Positions 35,993 through 42,563 of a stretch of DNA of 56,680 nt are shown one piece after another. The translations under genes were made by a program, and so were the position numbers. Under the pieces are notes generated by a model. It worked only from the letters and a program-made list of their open reading frames with translations. It was not told the origin of the DNA and ran no database searches. Each line of letters begins with the position of its first letter. Positions within the stretch are counted from its first letter, which is position 1. Source of the stretch: an uncultured Lachnospiraceae bacterium (GTDB taxonomy: Bacteria; Bacillota; Clostridia; Lachnospirales; Lachnospiraceae); NCBI GenBank assembly GCA_947574135.1, contig CANPIM010000018.1, positions 1 through 56,680 on the forward strand, in the 5' to 3' direction.

Positions 35993-36021
35993 TTGTATTT
36001 GTGGGAGGGAATCTATATAAT
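35993..36021 (+). promoter_or_regulatory. SigmaA-type promoter of the DapA-family gene
   Basis: TTGTAT (35993-35998) and TATAAT (36016-36021) have a 17-base spacer, about 60 bases before the start. Confidence 0.7.
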
Positions 36022-36081
36022 GATTTATGATAGACAAAGGTCTGTCCAATTTTACAAGGAGAGAAAGGAGTGATGACTCTT

Positions 36082-36999
36082 ATGACAAAGCGGTATCCCA
36101 GAGGGATTATGGCCACGGCCTGCATTCCCTGGACAAAAGACTATCAATTTGATGAGAAGCTTTTCCGTGGGGAGGTTTCTCTGCTCTGTGATCAGAAGAT
36201 AAAGAGCATTTATCTGTTTGGAACGGCTGGGGAGGGCTATTCGGTAAGCAACCGGCAGTTTTCAGACATTGTACGGGCATTTGGGGATGAGACAAAGGGA
36301 CGGGAGGGCGTCCGGCCCATGGTAGGCATTATCAGCCTGTCCCCGGACGAGATATTGGAGCGCATAGAAGCTGCGGGAAAGGAGGGCATCACAGACTTTC
36401 AGATATCCTTTCCCGCCTGGGGAGCTGTGTCAGACACAGAGGCTATGACGTTTTTGCATTATATCTGTGACCGTTTTCCGGAATTCTCCTTTATGCACTA
36501 TAATAATGGCCTGCGCTCCCGGAAAAAGCTGGGAGGCGCTCAGTATGCCCGGATCGCGGAGGAGCTTCCCAACCTGGTGGCCGTGAAGCACACCGCCGCT
36601 ACCCTGGCAGAGATCTGCGATCTCCAGAAGCGGGATCTGCCCCTTCAGTTCTTTTTCCTGGAGGATGCCTATGCCTACGCAAGCCTGATGGGAGAGGCCT
36701 CCCTGCTAATCTCCTTCTGCAATATCAATTATCGTCTGGCCCATGCCTATTTTGAGGCAGGAAAAACCAAAGACAGGGAGACGCTTATGAACATGGTGCA
36801 GGAATTCAGCGCCTTTTATTCCCTGCTAGGCCTTCTTCCCGGAGGGCTGATGGATGGAGCCTATGACAAGCTCTATGTAAAATATTCCATTCCGGAATTC
36901 CCACAACGTCTGTATCCGCCCTATGAGGGTGTGACGGAGGAACAGTTCGCTGCCTTTGATAAGGCACTGCGGGAAGCGGTTCCCGGATGGTTTTCATGA
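36082..36999 (+). CDS. DapA/NanA-family aldolase or dehydratase
   Basis: A 305-residue class I TIM-barrel lyase. The Schiff-base lysine is in NLVAVKHT, the conserved tyrosine in FSFMHYNNGLRS, and the substrate-carboxylate loop is LFGTAGEGYSVS (usual G-T-T/A-G-E). The family includes dihydrodipicolinate synthase, N-acetylneuraminate lyase and keto-deoxy sugar acid aldolases. The isolated position, away from lysine genes, favours a sugar acid. The frame opens with GTG 36070, but AAGGAG at 36065-36070 suits the ATG at 36082 best. Confidence 0.82.
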   Translation: MTKRYPRGIMATACIPWTKDYQFDEKLFRGEVSLLCDQKIKSIYLFGTAGEGYSVSNRQFSDIVRAFGDETKGREGVRPMVGIISLSPDEILERIEAAGKEGITDFQISFPAWGAVSDTEAMTFLHYICDRFPEFSFMHYNNGLRSRKKLGGAQYARIAEELPNLVAVKHTAATLAEICDLQKRDLPLQFFFLEDAYAYASLMGEASLLISFCNINYRLAHAYFEAGKTKDRETLMNMVQEFSAFYSLLGLLPGGLMDGAYDKLYVKYSIPEFPQRLYPPYEGVTEEQFAAFDKALREAVPGWFS

Positions 37000-37002
37000 A
37001 CC

Positions 37003-37599
37003 CTAGAGGGTTTCGTACATTCCCTTTAGCATGTGCACAATCTGCTCCACTGTAAAACGGCTGCTGTCAATGCACAGGTCATACTGGCCTGGGCTCAGCC
37101 ACTTTTCATCGGTAAAGTATTCGTAATAGCTGCGCCTTTCCTTATCTATCTTTTTTACCTCGCTGTAAGCGGTCTTTTCATCCAGAATGGTTCTGGCGGC
37201 CACCGTTTTTACCCGGACCTCAAAGGGAGCATGGATGAGAACGCTTAGGCAGCGGCCTCTTAAAATATGGTTGGCGCAGCGGCCGATGATAATGCAGTCC
37301 TCCGTCTCGGCCAGATTCCGGATAATCTCACTCTCCGTCTGAAAGAGCATGTCATTCATGGGATGAAAACGGAACTGGGGCTGCATCTGGGTGGAGCTTT
37401 CCACCGGATAACGCCACTGGCTGGCGCGTTTTTCGTCAACCTTCACCAGCTCCTCATAGGGAATGCCCTTTCGCTCACTGGCCAGATCGATGAGCTCTCT
37501 GTCATAGTAGTGGATGCCCAGCTCTTCAGCCAGGGCCTGCCCAAGCTTTCTCCCGTTGCTGCCGTACATACGATTGATGGTGATGATTCGTTTTGCCAT
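37003..37599 (-). CDS. Cytidylate kinase-like P-loop protein
   Basis: A 198-residue member of the cytidylate kinase-like family seen widely in Clostridia. The start MAKRIITINRMYGSNGRKLGQALAEELG gives a degenerate P loop (GSNGRKLG rather than GxGxGKST), and IIIGRCANHILRG and RRSYYEYFTDEKW are family marks. True CMP kinases are about 220 residues with a canonical P loop, so the substrate here is uncertain. The ATG at 37599 follows GGGAGGAGG. It faces the DapA-family gene tail to tail. Confidence 0.8.
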   Translation of the reverse strand: MAKRIITINRMYGSNGRKLGQALAEELGIHYYDRELIDLASERKGIPYEELVKVDEKRASQWRYPVESSTQMQPQFRFHPMNDMLFQTESEIIRNLAETEDCIIIGRCANHILRGRCLSVLIHAPFEVRVKTVAARTILDEKTAYSEVKKIDKERRSYYEYFTDEKWLSPGQYDLCIDSSRFTVEQIVHMLKGMYETL

Positions 37600-37690
37600 T
37601 TCTGTTCCTCCTCCCATGCAGGGCTTTGCGGAACCGCTATTTTGCGGATAAAAAACGGATAAGCCCCATGATGATTCTGTGTTTTTCTTA

Positions 37691-37719
37691 ATTATAGCAA
37701 AATACTCTGAAAATTTCCA
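37691..37719 (-). promoter_or_regulatory. Promoter of the cytidylate kinase-like gene
   Basis: TGGAAA (37719-37714) and TATAAT (37696-37691) on the minus strand, 17-base spacer, about 90 bases before the start. Confidence 0.5.
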
Positions 37720-37734
37720 GCGATTATTTTTATT

Positions 37735-38625
37735 TTATTTGGTAAGTTGAAGTAAAATTTTTCCAATATCTTCATCTATACATACAGACTGCCCCTCAAT
37801 CTCCTGCGGACAGACCGCTTCCCCATAATTGACACAGACATACACCGCCTCCGGATTTGCAGCTGTCATCTGCCAGAAGGGATACTTGATAATCCCCGGG
37901 GTGTTGCCGCCAACACCCAATTCCAGATAAACCATTTTCCAATCCTTATGATGGCGTATAAAGGCTTGATATCTGTCTGCTGCCATATGCCAGCCCTTAT
38001 CCTCCACAAAGGTATTGTCTGCCCGTAAATTCATTGACATAGGCGCGCCACAGACCGGGCAGCGTGGAACTAGTTCGGACGGAATACGCATATGTTCCTG
38101 TTCGGCAACCATTTTTTTAATCAGGACCTCATTATCATAAGTTTTATTGTGACAAGGCCTTGAACACTGCCATAACCCATAGTCGCCCTGTGTATAAAAA
38201 AGTCTATGCTTATCAAACCCCGCCTTTTGAAAACAGTGGTCAACATTTGTTGTTAAAACAAAATAGTCCTTCTTTCGTACCAGACGATATAAATCCTGAT
38301 ACACGTTTTTAGGTGCATCCTGATAACGGTTTATAAAAATGTAGCGGCTCCAGTAGGCCCAATGTTCTTCTAATGTTTCATAGGGATAAAAGCCCGCCGA
38401 ATACATATCCTTAAAACCATATTTTTTTATAAAATCCGGAAAATTATCTTGAAACCGCTTTCCGGAATAAGTGAATCCGGCAGAGGTTGACAGTCCCGCT
38501 CCTGCTCCTATTAAGATAGCGTCTGCATTCTGGATTTCTATTTTGGCCTTTTCCAGAGAACGCCTTTTTTCCATATTATCCCAATAACTGTCTGTAGATT
38601 TCATAGTCCCGATCTTTGAAAACAT
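37735..38625 (-). CDS. Class M sirtuin (SirTM-like), ADP-ribosyl transferase or deacylase
   Basis: A 296-residue NAD-dependent sirtuin. The NAD motif is IGAGAGLSTSAGFTYSG, then TTNVDHCFQKAG and QGDYGLWQCSRPCH with paired cysteines, and CPVCG closing the zinc site. The sequence tracks SirTM of streptococci and staphylococci (for example YLELGVGGNTPGIIKYPFW), which uses ADP-ribosylation of lipoylated GcvH-L. The gene overlaps the upstream macrodomain gene by 50 bases if it starts at 38625 (AGAGGTGA ahead). ATG 38604 or 38574 are alternatives. No GcvH-L or lipoate ligase gene is in the window. Confidence 0.9.
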   Translation of the reverse strand: MFSKIGTMKSTDSYWDNMEKRRSLEKAKIEIQNADAILIGAGAGLSTSAGFTYSGKRFQDNFPDFIKKYGFKDMYSAGFYPYETLEEHWAYWSRYIFINRYQDAPKNVYQDLYRLVRKKDYFVLTTNVDHCFQKAGFDKHRLFYTQGDYGLWQCSRPCHNKTYDNEVLIKKMVAEQEHMRIPSELVPRCPVCGAPMSMNLRADNTFVEDKGWHMAADRYQAFIRHHKDWKMVYLELGVGGNTPGIIKYPFWQMTAANPEAVYVCVNYGEAVCPQEIEGQSVCIDEDIGKILLQLTK

Positions 38626-39349
38626 TAAAAATCACCTCTATACTGCCTGGATTCTTTTTTTGATACGCTTTGACTGTTTGGATTGCTATTTTAGCGGCAG
38701 TCTCATGGGGAAAATGAAATTCTCCCGTAGAAATGCAGCAAAAAGCAATGTTTTTCAGCTGATACTCTGCGGTAAGCTCCAGACAGGAACGGTAACAGTC
38801 TGCTAACAGGTCGCAGTCTCTTTTTGTGACCTCCCCATAGATGATGGGACCTACCGTATGGAGAACGTAACGGCAGGGAAGATTATAGGTTTTTGTTATT
38901 TTGGCCTTCCCCGCAGGCTCTTTTACTTTCTGTTTTTCCATCATGCGGAAACATTCCAGGCGGAGCTCCACACCCGCGGCCGAATGAATGGCATTGTCAA
39001 TACACCCGTGGCAGGGGACAAAGCAACCCAGCATAGCGCTGTTAGCAGCATTTACAATGGCGTCCACAGATAAACGTGTAATATCGCCTTGCCACAAATA
39101 AATGCCGGATTTCACGAAGGAAATATCTTCCAAGGAGATAATGCCCTTTCCGGCCTGTTCCTCCTGCAAATATTCGTCCTGTACTCTCAAAAAATCTTTT
39201 GCAGTCGGTTTTGGCGGGCGGACATTCATCAGAGAGCGCAAAAGACGCTTCCTGGCGGGGAGCTTTGCAGGGATATCTAATGATGTTAATTCGCTATCTT
39301 CGCTTATGAGATATTTTATCAGATAAAGAAGTCTTTCTTCCTGTGTCAT
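38576..39349 (-). CDS. Zinc-dependent macrodomain protein (ADP-ribosyl hydrolase)
   Basis: A 257-residue protein. A helical N-terminal part (1-90) is followed by a macrodomain: GDITRLSVDAIVNAANSAMLG, then CFVPCHGCIDNAIHSAAG, whose Cys-His-Cys set is the zinc motif of the SirTM-linked Zn-macro class, then VLHTVGPI and CCISTGEFHFPHETAA. It removes ADP-ribose added by the partner sirtuin encoded immediately downstream. The ATG at 39349 follows GGAGGAGG; the upstream extension to 39448 is not needed. Confidence 0.9.
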   Translation of the reverse strand: MTQEERLLYLIKYLISEDSELTSLDIPAKLPARKRLLRSLMNVRPPKPTAKDFLRVQDEYLQEEQAGKGIISLEDISFVKSGIYLWQGDITRLSVDAIVNAANSAMLGCFVPCHGCIDNAIHSAAGVELRLECFRMMEKQKVKEPAGKAKITKTYNLPCRYVLHTVGPIIYGEVTKRDCDLLADCYRSCLELTAEYQLKNIAFCCISTGEFHFPHETAAKIAIQTVKAYQKKNPGSIEVIFNVFKDRDYEIYRQLLG

Positions 39350-39365
39350 ACATGCCTCCTCCTGC

Positions 39366-39401
39366 AAAAAATCCCCCTGCCTTTTTACGTGGCAGAGGGA
39401 T
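39366..39401 (-). terminator. Terminator between the NmrA-like gene and the macrodomain gene
   Basis: On the minus strand ATCCCTCTGCC (39401-39391) pairs with GGCAGGGGGAT (39381-39371), one G-U pair, followed by a T run. Confidence 0.75.
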
Positions 39402-39434
39402 TTCTTCATATGACTGATTGATTTTCCAATCCGC

Positions 39435-40067
39435 TTATTCTGCCACAACTGAAATTCTCTGCTGTATGTGGTTTCCGTTTAACGCCTCGTCAACCATGGC
39501 AACCGCATAGTCGGCATAGCTGATGACGCTTTCTCCCTTAGCGTTCAAGGTTAATTCCTCGCCGCCTAAAATGTATTTTCCGGTTCTTTCCCCGTCTGCC
39601 TGAAAATCCCCGGCAGGACTGAGATATGTCCATTTTACATCCGTTCTGGCACGAAGCTCATCAAGGGCCTTTCCCATATGAGAGGCAAGCGGCTTGAAGA
39701 TTTCCGGGAAATCTGCCCCGTCCATGACCTGTATGGTATGCTCCGGGTTCACATACAGGCTGCCCGCCCCGCCTACAACAAGAAGCCTTGTTTCCTTGCC
39801 GCTTACAAGGTCGCAGAGATGCTTTAAAGAGGTGCTGTGTTGCGGCAGTGTTTCCGGCGTCCACGCGCCAAAGGCGTCAATCACAACATCAAAGCCATCC
39901 AAATCAGCTGTGGTCAAATCAAACAGGTCTTTTTTAAGGACCTTTGTAGCTGTTGACTGATTTTCTCCGCGCACAACAGCGGTAACATCGGCTCCTCTTG
40001 CAATCGCTTCCTTAACAATCAACCTGCCCTCTTTTCCGTTTGCACAAATAACTGCCATTTTCATCAT
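39435..40067 (-). CDS. NAD(P)-binding NmrA/YwnB-like protein
   Basis: A 210-residue Rossmann-fold protein starting MAVICANGKEGRLIVKEAIARGADVTAVVR, the atypical SDR (NmrA-like) nucleotide loop. VVIDAFGAW and LLVVGGAGSLYV are later strands. The Tyr-x3-Lys catalytic pair of true SDR enzymes is not obvious, so it may be a redox sensor or a quinone/flavin reductase. It is divergent from, and shares a promoter with, the HxlR regulator at 40222, a common pairing in which the regulator controls the oxidoreductase. Confidence 0.82.
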   Translation of the reverse strand: MMKMAVICANGKEGRLIVKEAIARGADVTAVVRGENQSTATKVLKKDLFDLTTADLDGFDVVIDAFGAWTPETLPQHSTSLKHLCDLVSGKETRLLVVGGAGSLYVNPEHTIQVMDGADFPEIFKPLASHMGKALDELRARTDVKWTYLSPAGDFQADGERTGKYILGGEELTLNAKGESVISYADYAVAMVDEALNGNHIQQRISVVAE

Positions 40068-40105
40068 TTCATTCCTCCTGTTTTGCTTTTTATTTTGTTT
40101 CCGAA

Positions 40106-40158
40106 TTGTTTTTTCCGGCTTGCAAGATTATAATATATCCGTAGGGAGAAAACGTAAA
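40106..40158. promoter_or_regulatory. Bidirectional promoter with overlapping -10 elements
   Basis: Rightward: TTGTTT (40106-40111), 17 bases, TATAAT (40129-40134). Leftward: TTTACG (40158-40153), 17 bases, TATTAT (40135-40130). The two -10 boxes occupy almost the same bases, so polymerase can fire only one way at a time. It serves hxlR-like (right) and the NmrA-like gene (left). Confidence 0.65.
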
Positions 40159-40221
40159 GTAAGCACTTTATTGTGCTGTAGTTACCTAAAAGAAACGATT
40201 GTGGAGAAATGGGGGATTTCG

Positions 40222-40554
40222 ATGGAAAAAAATTTACCTGCCTGCCCGGTAGAAACTACTTTAATGCTTATCAGTGACCGCTGGAAGGTGCTTATTATTC
40301 GTGATCTGCTGGAAGGCACAAAGCGTTTTGGAGAGCTGAAAAAATTAGTTGGAAATATTTCCCAAAAGGTATTGACTGCCAATTTGCGTTCCATGGAAGC
40401 CAGCGGGCTGCTTACCCGTAAAATTTACCCCGAAGTACCGCCACGGGTGGAATACACGCTTACGGAGACAGGCTTTAGCCTAAAACCTGTTTTGGATGCT
40501 ATGTTTTCCTGGGGAACAGAATACAAAAAGAAAAATGGGGCGGAATTTTCATAG
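40222..40554 (+). CDS. HxlR-family transcriptional regulator
   Basis: A 110-residue winged-helix regulator: CPVETTLMLISDRWKVLIIRDLLEGTKRFGELKKLVGNISQKVLTANLRSMEASGLL is split here by no gap and covers the HxlR core. The conserved early cysteine (PACPVE) is the redox or aldehyde-sensing residue in several members. The longer frame from 40120 lacks a ribosome site; ATG 40222 has GGGGGA ahead. It probably controls itself and the divergent NmrA-like gene. Confidence 0.88.
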   Translation: MEKNLPACPVETTLMLISDRWKVLIIRDLLEGTKRFGELKKLVGNISQKVLTANLRSMEASGLLTRKIYPEVPPRVEYTLTETGFSLKPVLDAMFSWGTEYKKKNGAEFS

Positions 40555-40625
40555 GCAAAAGAAAAGAGGGACATACTAGGAAAAACAATGTCTATGAATC
40601 TATGGAAACGGAAAGGGAATGTGCC

Positions 40626-41615
40626 ATGCTGAGAATTTTATTTTATGACACCAAGAGCTACGATGAGGAATCCTTTGAGAAAAAGAAACGGGGATATCCG
40701 GATATTCAGATCGATTATCTAAAGCCCACCCTGGGACCCAATACGGCCCGTTTGGCCAAGGGGTATGATGCGGTGTGCGCCTTTGTGAATTGCGATGTGG
40801 GAACCAAGACCATTGAGGTTTTGCATCAGCGGGGGGTGGGTTTGATCCTCATGCGCTGCGCCGGTTTTAACAATGTGGATATTTCCATGGCAAAGGAATA
40901 TGGAATCCGGGTGCTGCGAGTGCCGGGGTATTCTCCTGAGGCCGTGGCGGAGCATGCCATGGGCCTGGCTCTGGCAGCCAATCGGCGGATCCACAAGGCC
41001 TATGTGCGGGTGCGGGAGAATGATTTCAGCCTTACAGGTATGCTGGGCTTTAACTTTTATGAGAAAACCGCCGGCGTGGTGGGAACCGGAAAGATTGGCG
41101 CGGCTATGGCCCGGCTGTGTCATGGATTTGGCATGAAGGTGCTGGCCTACGATAAATATGAGAATCCGGCCCTGGATTTTGTCAAATATGTGGAGCTGGA
41201 TGAGCTTTTGGCCAGGAGTGATCTCATTACCCTCCACTGTCCACTGACGGATGAGAATTATCATATGATAAACAGGGAGACCATACGAAAAATGAAGGAT
41301 GGGGTGATTTTGGTAAACACCTCCCGGGGAGGCCTGGTAAAGACGGAGGATTTGATTGAGGGAATCCGGGCGCGGAAATTTTTTGCAGTGGGGCTGGATG
41401 TGTATGAGGAGGAGAAAAAGAATGTGTTTGCGGATCGGTCCGATGAGATTCTGGAGAGCTCTGTGACTGCCCGCCTCCTGTCCTTCCCCAATGTGCTTAT
41501 CACCTCTCACCAGGGATTTTTTACGGAGGAGGCCCTGTCGGCCATCAGTGAGACCACTTTGGGCAATGCCATGGCCTATGTGCGGGGAGAGACCACGGGA
41601 AATGAGGTAGAGTAG
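40626..41615 (+). CDS. D-2-hydroxyacid dehydrogenase (D-lactate dehydrogenase type)
   Basis: A 329-residue NAD-dependent enzyme reducing pyruvate or a related 2-oxoacid. RCAGFNNVDISMAKEYGI holds the catalytic Arg region, VVGTGKIGAAMARLCHGFGMKVLAYD the nucleotide loop, NTSRGGLVKTEDLIE the second active-site segment with the Arg, and a late glutamate/histidine pair includes ITSHQGFFTEEAL (His). The sequence follows LdhA rather than VanH or phosphoglycerate dehydrogenase. ATG 40626 has GGAAAGGGAATG ahead. The last codons are repeated downstream (see 41585-41668). Confidence 0.88.
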   Translation: MLRILFYDTKSYDEESFEKKKRGYPDIQIDYLKPTLGPNTARLAKGYDAVCAFVNCDVGTKTIEVLHQRGVGLILMRCAGFNNVDISMAKEYGIRVLRVPGYSPEAVAEHAMGLALAANRRIHKAYVRVRENDFSLTGMLGFNFYEKTAGVVGTGKIGAAMARLCHGFGMKVLAYDKYENPALDFVKYVELDELLARSDLITLHCPLTDENYHMINRETIRKMKDGVILVNTSRGGLVKTEDLIEGIRARKFFAVGLDVYEEEKKNVFADRSDEILESSVTARLLSFPNVLITSHQGFFTEEALSAISETTLGNAMAYVRGETTGNEVE

Positions 41616-41668
41616 GGAGAGATCATGGGGAAATGAGGTAGAATAGGAAGAGACCACGAAAAATAAAG
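41585..41668 (+). repeat. Three degenerate tandem copies of the dehydrogenase 3' end
   Basis: A 30-31 base unit reading GGGAGAGACCACGGGAAATG then AGGTAGAGTA occurs at 41585, again at 41615 (three changes) and in part at 41645. The first copy contains the gene's stop codon; the others are non-coding duplications that carry decayed copies of the same stop. Confidence 0.75.
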
Positions 41669-41692
41669 GGTGGATAAAGAAAAGCATAAAAG

Positions 41693-41723
41693 AGGGGCAG
41701 TCGGGAAATAGACGGCCCCTTTG
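41693..41723 (+). terminator. Probable terminator of the D-2-hydroxyacid dehydrogenase gene
   Basis: AGGGGC (41693-41698) pairs with GCCCCT (41715-41720), with an inner GTC/GAC, followed by only three T. A weak or imperfect terminator. Confidence 0.5.
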
Positions 41724-41724
41724 C

Positions 41725-41813
41725 TATGCACACGGGCACCCAGAGGAAACGTGTCAGCAAAGGCTGGCGAGTGTCCGGCGCACGAGTAGGGGAGAAGGGC
41801 GTTCCCTTACTCG
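41725..41813. other. Structured intergenic sequence of unknown nature
   Basis: Between two genes facing each other lies a GC-rich 90-base block with several possible stems, the clearest being CGAGTAGGGGA (41783-41793) with TCCCTTACTCG (41803-41813), one G-A mismatch. CACACGGGCAC and GTGTCCGGCGCAC within it are also partly self-complementary. No open frame is present. It could be a small RNA or a terminator for the leftward gene. Confidence 0.4.
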
Positions 41814-41854
41814 ATTGAAAGTAATAGGAAAAGTAACGCCGCAGAACACAAAAT

Positions 41855-42421
41855 TTACTCTTTTTCCACCGTGTGTGCTCTTAGCAAGAGAGGGTGGTTC
41901 AGCTTGTTAATTTTGCTTTGGGTTAGGATTACTTTCACCAGCTGATAAAGAAAGGCGGGGATTCCAACCAAAATGGAGAGAAACACCTTAACTGCTAAAT
42001 ATATAAACCAAAACCAAAATGTTCCAAATAATGAAACAGGAAAGAACGATTGCAGATATGTAAGGAATTTCCAGCCAAATGGAATACAGAACCCACCGAA
42101 GAACAGTTCTGCATACCCGATAAAACTGGTGTCCACATTCTCATGCGTAGTCTCTTGCCATACAAAAAGAATACCGACGAGAACACCAAGCACAGCCGTT
42201 ACTATAAACTCGCTGCGAGTGTCAATCAGAGCGTTTTTATATTTCTGCTTTCGTTGCGCTTCCCTGTTTTGGGCTTGCTGCTGCTGGTTCCTCTGAATCT
42301 GGGCGGCACAGGCATCACACAGACAAGGCGTATGCTTTTCGGCACATGCTTTACACAATCCCTTTCCGCATTTTTGGCAGGTTGCTACAGCTTCTCTTTC
42401 AAGATGGTTAAAACATTTCAT
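41855..42421 (-). CDS. Membrane protein with N-terminal B-box-like zinc finger
   Basis: A 188-residue protein. Residues 1-40 have the pattern CFNHLEREAVATCQKCGKGLCKACAEKH with CxCDAC following, a B-box/treble-clef-like zinc site. A Gln-rich stretch (RNQQQQAQNREAQ) follows, then about three hydrophobic spans (ILFVWQ region, FGGFCIPFGW, and YLAVKVFLSILVGIPAFLYQ). ATG 42421 has AAAGGAGATCACG ahead. It lies downstream of the membrane-anchored sigma factor on the same strand, 140 bases after it, and may belong to that regulon. Confidence 0.72.
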   Translation of the reverse strand: MKCFNHLEREAVATCQKCGKGLCKACAEKHTPCLCDACAAQIQRNQQQQAQNREAQRKQKYKNALIDTRSEFIVTAVLGVLVGILFVWQETTHENVDTSFIGYAELFFGGFCIPFGWKFLTYLQSFFPVSLFGTFWFWFIYLAVKVFLSILVGIPAFLYQLVKVILTQSKINKLNHPLLLRAHTVEKE

Positions 42422-42563
42422 AGTCGTGATCTCCTTTTCAAAAGTAGTTTTGCTTGCTTTGTTTATACCTATGAAACGACGAAGGAAGCCGGGTGGTTGC
42501 AGGTTTTTCAAAAAATCAAAAAAATTTTTTCACCTGTGGGATTTCAAGGCGGAAATCTTTTCA

